Positions 8,574 through 17,440 of a DNA stretch of 64,000 nt are shown here, in pieces. The DNA is taken from the NCBI RefSeq assembly GCF_003996965.1, contig NZ_QWDM01000019.1:1-64000 (forward strand), written 5' to 3'. Every line of letters starts with the position of its first letter. Position 1 is the first letter of the stretch. This stretch comes from Flavobacterium cupreum (GTDB taxonomy: Bacteria; Bacteroidota; Bacteroidia; Flavobacteriales; Flavobacteriaceae). Position numbers and translations under genes: made by a program. A model generated the notes under the pieces. The model searched no databases, was not told the DNA's origin, and saw only the letters and a list, made by a program, of their open reading frames with translations.

Positions 8574-9200
8574 TTAAAAGTTTTTATCTCTCATACCTGT
8601 AACTAAGTTAAAGGAATTGATTTTCTGATCCTGTAAAATATCCATAATCTTTCTGATTTGCGGATACTCTTCTTTAGCATCACCTTTTATTGCAATTTGT
8701 AATTCTTTATTATCAATATCAATCGCAGCTCTTCTTGAAACCAAAAGCCAGTCTTTTAATTGATTGTTTAAAGAATCCATTGGAATTCCAGGTTGATTGG
8801 CCTTAGTTCTGTCAGACGCTTTCATGTCGATGATTTGCTTCAAATTTGCTAATGGCACACCAAAGTCATCCATCAAAGCAAATTTAGTTTTATCTTCTTC
8901 TGAAAAAGTCACACCCAATTTTGCGCCCATTCCTTCAAGAGTTCTTTTACGAATCTCTCTTCCTTTAATGTCAAAGAACACTTTACTTTTTCCATCAGCA
9001 CCTTTACCTATTGTAATAATAGCTAAATCCGTATCAGGTAATTTAGTTTGAGCAACAGAAGAAGGCATATCTACAGGAAGTGCTTCAGGCACTTTAGCAG
9101 TAGCCGTCAAAATAAAGAACGTAAGCAAAAGGAACGCAACATCACACATCGCAGTCATGTCTGTCGATGTTGACTTTTTTTTCATTTTTAATTTAGCCAT
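8574..9200 (-). CDS. exbD: ExbD/TolR-type biopolymer transport protein (first copy)
   Basis: 208 residues. The membrane helix TAMCDVAFLLLTFFILTAT carries the conserved Asp at about residue 19, followed by a long periplasmic domain. Compared with the second ExbD it has a longer insertion between helix and C-terminal subdomain (about residues 60-140). The closing segment EYPQIRKIMDILQDQKINSF is typical of ExbD. It starts 56 bases after exbB. Confidence 0.9.
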   Translation of the reverse strand: MAKLKMKKKSTSTDMTAMCDVAFLLLTFFILTATAKVPEALPVDMPSSVAQTKLPDTDLAIITIGKGADGKSKVFFDIKGREIRKRTLEGMGAKLGVTFSEEDKTKFALMDDFGVPLANLKQIIDMKASDRTKANQPGIPMDSLNNQLKDWLLVSRRAAIDIDNKELQIAIKGDAKEEYPQIRKIMDILQDQKINSFNLVTGMRDKNF

Positions 9201-9256
9201 TCTCTTTTATTTTATTTTGATATAAATTAATTGTAATTATTAATATCAAAAATTAA

Positions 9257-10081
9257 TTATTGTTTCAAACTTCCTCTGAATCTTCTGTAAGTATTTACGA
9301 TTGTAGTACCAGCCTCATCGATAGAGTAAGTTAAATCGTCAATTTTAGCAGTAAAGAAGTTGTAAGATACAATTGCAAGGATTGAAGTAGAGATACCTGT
9401 TGCAGTGTTGATAAGTGCTTCAGAGATACCTGTTGCAAGAGCAGCCTGGTCTGGAGTTCCAGCAGAAGCTAACGCACCAAACGCTTTGATCATACCAGAT
9501 ACAGTTCCTAATAATCCTCCTAAAGTTCCTAAAGATACTAAAGTAGAGATAATAGTCATATTTTTTTCTAACATTGGCATTTCTAATGAAGTTGCCTCTT
9601 CGATTTCTTTGTGGATTACTTCTGAAGCTTCTTCACTGTTGAAACCTTCTTTTTTAACATCCTGGTATTTAATTAAAGCAGATTTAATTGCATTTGCAAC
9701 TGAACCTTGTTGTTTGTCACAAGCAGCGATTGCAGCTTCGATGTTACCTTCTTTAATACTTCCCTGAACGCTTTTCATGAATTTATCTAAATTAGCTTTT
9801 CCAGCCGCTTTTCCGATAACGATAAATCTTTCAATTGAAAATACAACAACCATTAAAAACATACCTAACAATACCGGTACAATGAATCCTCCTTTATATA
9901 CTTGTCCTAATGTATTGATTGGATGCCCAGTTTCAGGGTTACCTCCCTCGAAGTTAGCAGCATCTCCCATGATTACTTTCCAAATAAACACCCCAACTAA
10001 AATACACGCAACAATAATGATCCCAGTAATCATTCCTCCTCCATTTGAAGTGCTTTCTTTTTTAACTTTAACGTTTGCCAT
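9257..10081 (-). CDS. exbB: MotA/TolQ/ExbB proton channel family protein
   Basis: 274 residues. An additional N-terminal helix (about 18-38, GMITGIIIVACILVGVFIW) precedes the canonical three helices: about 70-90 (FIVPVLLGMFLMVVVFSIER), about 165-190 and about 215-240. The conserved glycine-rich segment STLVSLGTLGGLLGTVSGM and the GISEALINTATGI segment are the TolQ/ExbB signature. It is the first gene of the seven-gene minus-strand operon that ends with the TPR protein, and should form the proton channel that drives TonB. Confidence 0.92.
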   Translation of the reverse strand: MANVKVKKESTSNGGGMITGIIIVACILVGVFIWKVIMGDAANFEGGNPETGHPINTLGQVYKGGFIVPVLLGMFLMVVVFSIERFIVIGKAAGKANLDKFMKSVQGSIKEGNIEAAIAACDKQQGSVANAIKSALIKYQDVKKEGFNSEEASEVIHKEIEEATSLEMPMLEKNMTIISTLVSLGTLGGLLGTVSGMIKAFGALASAGTPDQAALATGISEALINTATGISTSILAIVSYNFFTAKIDDLTYSIDEAGTTIVNTYRRFRGSLKQ

Positions 10082-10460
10082 TTTTTTAAATTTTAATAGT
10101 TTTAAATAATTTTTATTTTTTAGTTATATTTAACTTGTAGAGGAGCAAATTTATACGTTTAGTTTAAATAAAAAAACTTTTTTTAATTTTATTGAAGGAA
10201 ATTTAACGTCAATTTAAAAAATATCTCATTAAATTGCCGCCGTTGTTTTTTAGATAAAACAAAAAACGAGGCTATTAATGGGAAAATTACAACGTTTTAG
10301 TAAATATTCAAACATTCCTTTGATATCTTCTTAAAAAGTTGCGAAATTATTTTTTGTTTTATTTTCAATTGCCAAAAGCTTTTTCCTACTAAAAAAAACG
10401 AGGTCAAATTGTTAAAAAACAAAGCAATACTCTTATAATCATCTAAATTACAAATAAAAC
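10082..10460. other. Divergent AT-rich spacer between exbB and the HerA-like gene
   Basis: 379 bases without a gene. It must carry the divergent promoters. A minus-strand TAAATTTG box lies at 10146-10153. The remainder is homopolymer-rich A/T sequence; no repeat or RNA gene was recognised. Confidence 0.5.
10146..10153 (-). promoter_or_regulatory. Candidate -7 box (TAAATTTG) for the exbB operon
   Basis: Minus-strand TAAATTTG, a full TAnnTTTG match, 65 bases upstream of the exbB start. A TTG at the -33 distance is not evident. Confidence 0.35.
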
Positions 10461-11978
10461 ATGAATAAAAAAGATAATTTCATCCAGGAGATAAACAATG
10501 GTTATTCATCAAAAGGGGACAGTATTCTGCTGGGAGGCGCCATTCTTGACGGAGAACCACTTGCTGAAGCACATGTCAAAATCCCCTTAAAAACCTTAAA
10601 CCGACACGGATTAATTGCCGGTGCAACCGGTACCGGAAAAACCAAAACGATACAGGTTTTTTCAGAACAATTATCTAATGCCGGAATTCCTGTATTGATG
10701 ATGGACATAAAAGGTGATTTTAGCGGAATCGCAAAAGAAGGAGAAGAAGAAGGCTTTATCACAGAGCGACACAGCAAAATAAACATACCTTATAATGTGT
10801 CCGCATTTCCTGTGGAACTAATGTCCTTATCCAGACAAAACGGAGTTCGTTTACGTGCTACAGTTTCTGAATTCGGACCCGTTTTATTTTCCCGTATTTT
10901 AGATCTGAATGACACACAGGCCGGTGTGGTATCGGTGATCTTCAAATATTGTGATGACAACCAAATGCCTCTACTGGATCTGAAAGATATCAAGAAAGTT
11001 ATCAATTTTATTACTGAGGAAGGAAAAGATGAAATTACCGCTTCTTACGGCAAAATTTCGACCGCTACGACCGGAACTATTTTGAGAAAAATAATCGAAT
11101 TGGAGCAGCAAGGCGGAGATTTATTTTTTGGGGAATTATCGTTCGAAATTGATGATTTGATGCGTATTGATGAAAATGGAAAAGGCTACGTAAACATCAT
11201 TCGTTTAACGGATATTCAGGACAAGCCTAAGTTATTCTCTACTTTTATGCTGAGCTTACTGGCTGAAATTTACCAGCAAATGCCTGAAAAAGGAGATGCC
11301 GATCAACCGGAACTGGTTATTTTTATTGATGAAGCACATTTAATTTTCAATGAAGCCAGCAAAGCACTTTTGGAGCAGATTGAAACGATTGTAAAGCTGA
11401 TCCGTTCTAAAGGAGTTGGCGTTTATTTCGTTACCCAGAATCCAATGGATGTTCCGAGTGGTGTTCTGGCACAGTTGGGATTAAAAATCCAGCACGCGTT
11501 AAGGGCTTTTACTGCTAATGACAGACAGGCTATTAAAAAAACAGCTGACAACTATCCTACTTCTGTTTATTATAAAACAGATGAATTACTGACCAATTTA
11601 GGAATCGGGGAAGCATTGGTTACGGCTCTGAATGAAAAAGGAATTCCAACGCCGCTTGTGGCCACTATGATGCGTGCCCCAACGAGCCGAATGGATGTTT
11701 TGTCTGCCGATGAAATCGCTGACATTAATAACAAATCGAAACTGGTAAAAAAATACAGTGAAGAAATTGACCGTGAAAGTGCGTATGAAATTCTGGCTAA
11801 AAAAATTGAAACTGCCATTCAGGCGGCGACTGAACAGGAAGAACAAGCTCCGGCAAGTTCCTCAAAATCAGAACCAAGTACGGCTAGTGTTGTTACTAAA
11901 TCGGTTCTAAAAGTGGTTACCAGCGCTACTTTTATCAGAGGTGTTTTTGGAGTTCTATCGAAAATATTCAAGAAGTAA
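10461..11978 (+). CDS. HerA-like (DUF853) ATPase
   Basis: 505 residues. Walker A GATGTGKTKT at residues 54-63 and Walker B LVIFIDEAHLIF at about residue 285-297, then a conserved EQIETIVKLIRSKGVGVYFVTQNP stretch with the sensor Gln/Asn. This is the DUF853 (YjgR) branch of the HerA/FtsK ATPase superfamily. The N-terminal LGGAILDGEPLAEAHVKIPL and the C-terminal low-complexity tail (QEEQAPASSSKSEPSTAS) flank the motor domain. HerA proper works with NurA in DNA end processing; no nurA is near, and DUF853 members have no proven role. It has its own promoter region and no operon partner. Confidence 0.85.
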   Translation: MNKKDNFIQEINNGYSSKGDSILLGGAILDGEPLAEAHVKIPLKTLNRHGLIAGATGTGKTKTIQVFSEQLSNAGIPVLMMDIKGDFSGIAKEGEEEGFITERHSKINIPYNVSAFPVELMSLSRQNGVRLRATVSEFGPVLFSRILDLNDTQAGVVSVIFKYCDDNQMPLLDLKDIKKVINFITEEGKDEITASYGKISTATTGTILRKIIELEQQGGDLFFGELSFEIDDLMRIDENGKGYVNIIRLTDIQDKPKLFSTFMLSLLAEIYQQMPEKGDADQPELVIFIDEAHLIFNEASKALLEQIETIVKLIRSKGVGVYFVTQNPMDVPSGVLAQLGLKIQHALRAFTANDRQAIKKTADNYPTSVYYKTDELLTNLGIGEALVTALNEKGIPTPLVATMMRAPTSRMDVLSADEIADINNKSKLVKKYSEEIDRESAYEILAKKIETAIQAATEQEEQAPASSSKSEPSTASVVTKSVLKVVTSATFIRGVFGVLSKIFKK

Positions 11979-11994
11979 AAAACTAACCATAAAC

Positions 11995-12070
11995 TAACCA
12001 TATAAGTTAGATAAGTTCATATAAATAACCGTACGTGGCAATTAATGAACTTATTTAACTTATGTGGTTA
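11995..12070. repeat. Inverted-pair repeat between convergent genes (24-mer family, pair 1)
   Basis: A 26-base arm at 11995-12020 (begins TAACCATATAAGTTAGATAA) is matched in inverse at 12045-12070 with two mismatches and a 24-base loop. The same 24-mer family returns at 39753-39776, 40004-40027 and, inverted, about 40054-40077. Just left of it ACTAACCATAA is tandemly doubled. Between convergent genes it may act as a bidirectional terminator, but there is no classical T-run. Confidence 0.7.
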
Positions 12071-12075
12071 AAACA

Positions 12076-13422
12076 TTAAGAATTTTGTAAAAGTTCGAGA
12101 ATCTTATTATCGATTTCAGGCGTATTCCAGATATTTTCGATGTTGTTTATTTTTAGAATTTCTTCCATAATCCCGTTCTGGAAATCTCCAATGGCCAAAG
12201 CTTCTGCGTAAGGACGGTCACTGAAGGTTACGCGGCTGTATAACGGAATCCATTTATCCGGATGTCTGTCTGAAAATGCTTTTTCGATTTTCTTTTGCAG
12301 CAGGAATTTTTCATCGGCCGTTTTCGTGCTCATTTCCATAAAATTACGATACGAAAGTTCCGCAATAGCATCGGCGTTTGGTTTGCGTGAAATCTGATAT
12401 TCGGAGAAGATTTTTTTCCAGTCATCACCGTACTTTTCGATCATTTCATTTAAAACCGTAATATCCTCAAAACCTGCATTCATTCCCTGTCCGTAAAACG
12501 GAACAATAGCATGACAGGCATCTCCGATAAGGGCAATTTTATCTTCGTAGGTCCACGGGAAGCATTTCATCGTAACCAATGTACTGGTTGGATTTTTAAA
12601 GAAATCTTCTGCCAGCTCCGGAATTACTTCTATCGAATCCGGGAAGTTTTTCTCAAAGAAATCTTCCACCATTTTACGGTCTGTTAAGGAGGCAAATGAA
12701 TTTTCACCCTCAAAAGGCATAAACAGCGTACAGGTAAAACTTCCATCTAAATTTGGAAGCGCGATTAACATGTATTCGCCGCGCGGCCAGATATGAAAAG
12801 AGTTTTTATCTAATTTATGTGAAGCATCTGAATTTGCGGGAATATTTAATTCTTTATACCCCATATTCAAAAATTCCTGCGAATAATTGAACATGCTCTG
12901 ACGTTGCATTCGGTGCCTGATTCTGGAGAAAGCACCATCGGCACCAAAAACCATATCAAATTTTTTCTCTTCCCACTCCCCTCTTTCGGTTTCGCCAATA
13001 TGCAGTGTTGCATCGCTTAGCGTAACATCCCAGATTTTCTGATCGAAGAAAAACTCAGCTCCCGCTTGTTCTGCCAGGTCAATCATCTTTCTATTCAGGG
13101 TGCCTCTTGAGATCGAATAAATCGATTCGCCTTCCTGACCGTAATTCTGAAAGTTTAATTTATCGACCAGATGTATGGCACGTTTGTCCATGGGAATTGC
13201 GATTTCGCGAACCGAATCCCCAACGCCAACGCCATCCAGCGCTTTCCAGCCCCGGTTGGACATTGCCAGATTGATGGAACGTCCTGAAAAGTTTATTTGA
13301 CGAATATCAGGACTACGATCATAAACATGAACGGTGTGACCTGCTTTTTTGAGATAAATTGCCAAAAGAGATCCTACCAATCCAGAACCGACAACAGCAA
13401 TTTTAAGTGGAGTTTGCATCAA
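12076..13422 (-). CDS. kmo: Kynurenine 3-monooxygenase
   Basis: 448 residues, FAD-dependent hydroxylase turning L-kynurenine into 3-hydroxykynurenine. The dinucleotide-binding motif VVGSGLVGSLLAIYL lies near residues 10-24, and the second FAD motif LIGDACHAIVPFYGQGMNAG around residues 306-326, both typical of KMO. SGRSINLAMSNRG near residues 46-58 matches the substrate-side loop. The start ATG follows an AT-rich spacer. Kynureninase is about 10.5 kb away in the same orientation. Together they make 3-hydroxyanthranilate; tryptophan dioxygenase and 3-hydroxyanthranilate dioxygenase genes are not in this window. Confidence 0.93.
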   Translation of the reverse strand: MMQTPLKIAVVGSGLVGSLLAIYLKKAGHTVHVYDRSPDIRQINFSGRSINLAMSNRGWKALDGVGVGDSVREIAIPMDKRAIHLVDKLNFQNYGQEGESIYSISRGTLNRKMIDLAEQAGAEFFFDQKIWDVTLSDATLHIGETERGEWEEKKFDMVFGADGAFSRIRHRMQRQSMFNYSQEFLNMGYKELNIPANSDASHKLDKNSFHIWPRGEYMLIALPNLDGSFTCTLFMPFEGENSFASLTDRKMVEDFFEKNFPDSIEVIPELAEDFFKNPTSTLVTMKCFPWTYEDKIALIGDACHAIVPFYGQGMNAGFEDITVLNEMIEKYGDDWKKIFSEYQISRKPNADAIAELSYRNFMEMSTKTADEKFLLQKKIEKAFSDRHPDKWIPLYSRVTFSDRPYAEALAIGDFQNGIMEEILKINNIENIWNTPEIDNKILELLQNS

Positions 13423-13881
13423 GAATAATCTAAATAATAAGATCGTAAAAATAAGTAATAATTCTACAAGAGCTTAAAAATAAAGGAAATATTTATGATT
13501 TATATGGGCATGACCCGCCGAAAAAAGCGGGTCGGGCTATCCACTGTATCTTTTGTGGCTAAAAATAGCAACGCGCATTGCCACAAAAGGATGCCGTTCT
13601 TATCCCTCATGCAACTCTGTTTTTCATAACAAATTCGAAGTGAATTGGATTTATTTAAAGTTTCAAAAAAGTTATTTTAGCGGAAGAAATAATCTCGCAA
13701 AGACGCAAAGGTGCAAAGATTTCATATGATGGTGTCATTTCGACGCAAGGAGAAATCGCACTCGAAACTCTGTATAGAAGTTCGCCAATCTATGTCGAGT
13801 TTGAAGTGTGATTTCTCTCTTCGGTCGAAATGACAAAAAACTTTGCGACTTTGCGATTAAATTCTAATAAAATTGAAACTC
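13423..13881. repeat. Spacer filled with three stacked dispersed repeats
   Basis: 459 bases without a gene. From left to right: a small hairpin GACCCGC / GCGGGTC (13512-13532); copy B of the 80-base stem-loop repeat (13535-13610, with TATCTTTTGTGGC facing GCCACAAAAGGATGCCG); then a nested element with an outer inverted pair AATCTCGCAAAGACGCAAAG (13690-13709) / CTTTGCGACTTTGCGATT (13841-13858) and an inner inverted pair starting GTCATTTCGAC at 13734 and ending GTCGAAATGAC at 13833. The left flank contains only A/T-rich sequence. Confidence 0.7.
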
Positions 13882-14475
13882 ATGAAAAGTGAACTATTAC
13901 AATCTGATATTATTTTAGAAAACGAGAAAGTCCTGCTGCTTCCTTTTGAAAACGAAAGAAACATCGAACTCCAAACTATCATTTTTGATGACGAAATATG
14001 GAAATACATGGGCATGTATATCCGAAATGCTGTTGATTTCGAAAATTATATCCAAAATACCTTAAAACAAAAAGCAGCCGGAATATGTTATCCGTTTTTG
14101 ATTATAGACAAAGCGACCAACAAAGTAGCCGGAAGCACGCGTTACGGATATCTAAACCCCGCAAGCCAAAAATGTGAAATTGGCTGGACGTGGTACGGAA
14201 AACAATTTCAGGGAACGGGTTTAAACAAAGCCTGCAAATATGAATTATTGAATTTTGGCTTTGAAAACATTCAGTTCAGAAGAATACAATTTAGTGCCGA
14301 TCTTGAAAATGAAAAATCCCAAAGAGCCATTGAAAAACTTGGCGCCTCAAAAGAAGGAATATTCAGAAATAATTATGTCGATTCTGAAGGGAAAAGCAAA
14401 GACGATGTTTACTACAGCGTCATTGCTGAAGAATGGAATGCGACTAAAAGAAACTATTTCCCCGAATTTTTGTAA
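13882..14475 (+). CDS. GNAT family N-acetyltransferase (RimJ-like)
   Basis: 197 residues from the ATG; an in-frame TTG nine bases upstream is less likely. The RimJ/RimL-type acetyl-CoA fold is visible: N-terminal KVLLLPFENER strand, EIGWTWYGKQFQGTGLNKAC (motif A, the acetyl-CoA pyrophosphate-binding loop) near residues 102-121, and the FRRIQFSADLENEKSQRAIE-KLGA segment (motif B) near residues 134-156. The target could be a ribosomal protein, another protein or a small molecule. After the stop the frame stays open for another 40 codons (see findings). Confidence 0.85.
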   Translation: MKSELLQSDIILENEKVLLLPFENERNIELQTIIFDDEIWKYMGMYIRNAVDFENYIQNTLKQKAAGICYPFLIIDKATNKVAGSTRYGYLNPASQKCEIGWTWYGKQFQGTGLNKACKYELLNFGFENIQFRRIQFSADLENEKSQRAIEKLGASKEGIFRNNYVDSEGKSKDDVYYSVIAEEWNATKRNYFPEFL

Positions 14476-14656
14476 AACGGAATTTTCAAGAATGTTGATG
14501 ATGTTCACAAAGTTTACGAGAAATTACTTTTACGCTATTTAGGCAAAAACGGAAAAAAACGACTAAGCCTGAAACGAAATAAAAAATTTGTCGTCTAACA
14601 GATTAGCATACAAGAATATATTTTTTTATTATCTTTAAAACTAATCATCAATCATT

Positions 14657-16126
14657 ATGAAAAAACAATCAAACCGTTCTTTATTAAAATCAATTACACT
14701 TTGTGTGATTGCATTTTTTACCATCAACCTGTCTTTTGCCCAGGATAAAGCAAAACAAATAGACCAATTATTAACTCAATACAGCCAATACGGATTATTT
14801 AACGGCTCTGCACTTGTATCAGAAAAGGGAAAAGTTATTTTCAAAAAAGGATATGGTTCTGCCAATATGGAATGGAATATCCCAAATCAGCCTGATACCA
14901 AATTCAGATTAGGTTCGATCACCAAACAATTTACGGCACTTTTAATTGTGAAACTTGCCGAAGACGGAAAAATAAAACTGGACGTCCCTATTACAACCTA
15001 CTTACCGGATTATCCAAAAGAAACTGGTGATAAAGTCACGATTCAAAATTTGCTAACGCATACTTCCGGAATTCCGAATTATACCAGTGCACCCAACTTC
15101 CTCCAAGAAAAGGCCAAAAACCCATATTCTCCTGCAGATTTTGTAAAAACATTTTCGAATCTGCCGCTTGAATTTAAGCCTGGGGAAAAATTCGCTTACA
15201 GTAATTCCGGTTATTTTTTATTGGGATATATTATTGAAAAAATTACCGGTAAAACGTATGAGCAGTATTTACAGGAAATTATTTTTACACCTTTAAAAAT
15301 GGTAAATTCCGGTTATGATCACAGCGATGTTCTTATAAAAAACAGAGCCGCAGGTTATGAAAAACAAGGCAAAAAAATCATTAATGCTTCCTATCTGGAC
15401 ATGAGTATTCCGTACGCAGCAGGATCTTTATATTCTACAGTAGAGGATTTATATCTTTGGGATCAGGCACTTTATACGAATAAATTACTTTCAGAAAAAT
15501 CAATGGAATCCTTGTTTAAACCCTATATTCTCATGGGTGATGGAGGTTACGGATATGGCTGGTTTCTTAGTGACATAACAATCGGAACTAAAGAAAAGGT
15601 AAAAGTTATTGAACATGGAGGAGGTATAAATGGTTTTAACACTAATATATCACGCGTTCCATCAGACAAAATCCTTATTGTTTTACTGAATAATACAGGA
15701 AGAGCCTTACTTGGTGAAATGACAGAGTCTATTCGAAATATTTTATACAATCAGCCATTTAATCAGCCAAAAAAATCTCTTGCGTTTGAATTATTAGAGG
15801 TTTTTTCAGAGAAAGGCATCAAAAGTGGAACAGAAACTTACACCAAATTAAAAAACGATCCTGCTTACGGCATCAAAGAAGGGGACATGAATAATGCAGC
15901 CTATCAATTATTGCAAACTGGAAAAATAAAAGAAGCTATAGAAGTATTTAAAATAAATGTTGCTGCTTTTCCTAACTCCGGAAATGTGTATGATAGTCTG
16001 GCTGAAGCTTATCTAAAAGATGGAAATACAAAACTCGCGATCGAAAATTATAAAAAATCGGTAGAACTGGATCCGACAAATGAAAACGGCAAAAAGGTAC
16101 TGGAAGAAATTTGTAAAAAACAATAA
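14657..16126 (+). CDS. Secreted serine hydrolase of the beta-lactamase/AmpC-like family with C-terminal TPR
   Basis: 489 residues. Signal peptide to about residue 29. The beta-lactamase domain has the catalytic S87-I-T-K90 (SxxK), the Y181-S-N183 motif (YxN) and a HGG motif in VIEHGGGINGF near residue 320, the three signatures of the class C beta-lactamase/DD-peptidase fold. The C-terminal 60 residues form TPR units (NVYDSLAEAYLKDGNTKLAI). These proteins cleave peptides or esters in the periplasm; antibiotic hydrolysis is not implied. Monocistronic, followed by a terminator. Confidence 0.88.
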   Translation: MKKQSNRSLLKSITLCVIAFFTINLSFAQDKAKQIDQLLTQYSQYGLFNGSALVSEKGKVIFKKGYGSANMEWNIPNQPDTKFRLGSITKQFTALLIVKLAEDGKIKLDVPITTYLPDYPKETGDKVTIQNLLTHTSGIPNYTSAPNFLQEKAKNPYSPADFVKTFSNLPLEFKPGEKFAYSNSGYFLLGYIIEKITGKTYEQYLQEIIFTPLKMVNSGYDHSDVLIKNRAAGYEKQGKKIINASYLDMSIPYAAGSLYSTVEDLYLWDQALYTNKLLSEKSMESLFKPYILMGDGGYGYGWFLSDITIGTKEKVKVIEHGGGINGFNTNISRVPSDKILIVLLNNTGRALLGEMTESIRNILYNQPFNQPKKSLAFELLEVFSEKGIKSGTETYTKLKNDPAYGIKEGDMNNAAYQLLQTGKIKEAIEVFKINVAAFPNSGNVYDSLAEAYLKDGNTKLAIENYKKSVELDPTNENGKKVLEEICKKQ

Positions 16127-16145
16127 AAATAGTCGTTAGTTGATA

Positions 16146-16191
16146 AACTCCGATAGCAGAGATTTAAACCTCTGTTATCGGAGTTTTTTTA
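16146..16191 (+). terminator. Terminator after the serine hydrolase
   Basis: Stem AACTCCGATAGCAGAG / CTCTGTTATCGGAGTT with one G-U type mismatch and an 8-base loop, followed by seven T. It lies 20 bases after the stop. Confidence 0.9.
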
Positions 16192-16243
16192 TTTGAAAAT
16201 CATTATTTTAGCATCATTCTATCTTTACTTATAACTAAATACG

Positions 16244-16660
16244 ATGAAAGTTCACACCACCAACTACGAAAATACTTTTATTGAAGTAGCAGAAGATTGT
16301 CCTGCTGTGAGCGGGGAAATCCCAAAACAGAAAGCAGAAGCCAGGACGATTGCGGCTATTGAATTTGAAATGATCAGCAAGCATCCTTATCAATACACTT
16401 CCGATGATGTTTTATTTCAGGTTTTTGCCGATAAAAATGATCTGACAAAATCGGAATATGAGGAAGCCCGCGAAAAATTCTTTTCCAAAGGACAGGCCTG
16501 CTTAAGTGCCTCTCCCTTAACCAAACGTTATGGCTGGGGCGTACATCATAATGAAAAAGGAAAAATTGCCCTTTTCGGAAGAGAAACCGACGACTATCAA
16601 AAGCTGCTAAACGATAAAAATCTGAAAGTGGTAAAGGCAATGCGGTCTTCGAGAAAATAA
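16244..16660 (+). CDS. DUF6157 family protein
   Basis: 138 residues, the usual size. The start MKVHTTNYENTFIEVAEDC, the ISKHPYQYTSDDVLFQVFA segment and the C-terminal KRYGWGVHHNEKGKIALFG segment are hallmarks of the DUF6157 family, of unknown function. It is soluble, with no signal peptide. Terminators on both sides make it a single-gene unit; a TATCTTTA near-match to the -7 box lies shortly upstream. Confidence 0.8.
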   Translation: MKVHTTNYENTFIEVAEDCPAVSGEIPKQKAEARTIAAIEFEMISKHPYQYTSDDVLFQVFADKNDLTKSEYEEAREKFFSKGQACLSASPLTKRYGWGVHHNEKGKIALFGRETDDYQKLLNDKNLKVVKAMRSSRK

Positions 16661-16703
16661 TACAAAAAAGAAATATTCAAATACAGGTAATCGTAATCTT
16701 ACG

Positions 16704-16749
16704 AACTCTGACAGTACAAATTAAAAATGTATTTGTCGGAGTTTTTTTT
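16704..16749 (+). terminator. Terminator after the DUF6157 gene
   Basis: Stem AACTCTGACA / TGTCGGAGTT (one G-U pair) with a long A/T loop, then eight T. It shares the AACTC..GAGTT stem ends with the terminator at 16146. Confidence 0.8.
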
Positions 16750-16882
16750 GTCTGAAAGTCATTTTTCAATTGACCATTTACAATAAAAAATACTATTTTA
16801 GCCGTGCCCGAAAAAACAATTTTATAATCCCGGATCAACCCGATTTACAGTACTAAAAGCTGTAAGTAATTTCGAAAAACCT

Positions 16883-17335
16883 ATGAAAAATTTACAAAAA
16901 ATTTCCTTTTTGATTTTAATTTTAGTGCTGTTTGTGCCGTCTGTTTGCCTTTCTCAGACTTCTTCTGCAAATGTGCCACTGCCTTCCCAACAAAATACAA
17001 TCATAGTCAACAAAATTATTGAAGCTACCAATTACAAAACTTATTTTGTTGATTACTGTTTAGGTAAAATAAACGAAACCGCTTCTAAAGAAAAATGGAA
17101 CGACCAGAAAACTACGGCCATAACAGAAACCATTAATTTTAAAAACTTTAGGGAAGCCGTTTATAATATGTTTGCTTTTTATGATGAAGTCGAATTGGAG
17201 ACGTTATTAAAAACATACGAAAAAGACAGTGCTTATCAAACTACAAATGCCATGACAACCAACAAAGTCCTTCTTAATAATCTGGATATTTATGCCAGGG
17301 ATGTGGTTAAGGGAAAATATTTACTTTCTAAGTAA
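16883..17335 (+). CDS. Exported protein of unknown function
   Basis: 150 residues with a clear signal peptide (about 1-24, ending in LSQ) and no recognised domain. The mature part is predicted mainly helical and charged (ETLLKTYEKDSAYQTTNAM). Terminators flank it at 16704 and 17337. Nothing in the sequence shows its role. Confidence 0.6.
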   Translation: MKNLQKISFLILILVLFVPSVCLSQTSSANVPLPSQQNTIIVNKIIEATNYKTYFVDYCLGKINETASKEKWNDQKTTAITETINFKNFREAVYNMFAFYDEVELETLLKTYEKDSAYQTTNAMTTNKVLLNNLDIYARDVVKGKYLLSK

Positions 17336-17336
17336 A

Positions 17337-17381
17337 AAAAACGGGAATAAAAGTTTGATACTTTCATTCCCGTTTTTTTTT
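17337..17381. terminator. Bidirectional terminator between unknown exported gene and penicillin acylase gene
   Basis: Stem AACGGGAAT / ATTCCCGTT with additional AAAG/CTTT pairing, flanked by A-run and T-run, between convergent genes; both strands end in a T-run. The sequence just right of it carries AAGGTTCTAAGGAGCAAAGG, a fragment of the CGCAAAG-type repeat family. Confidence 0.8.
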
Positions 17382-17440
17382 AAGGTTCTAAGGAGCAAAG
17401 GCACAAAGATTCTAAGGTTTTAAACTTGGAATTTCAAACC

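Noticed and set aside
13873..13881. TTG start of the GNAT gene at 13873
   Set aside because: An ATG nine bases downstream gives a normal start; TTG starts are rarer and no better ribosome site is seen there.
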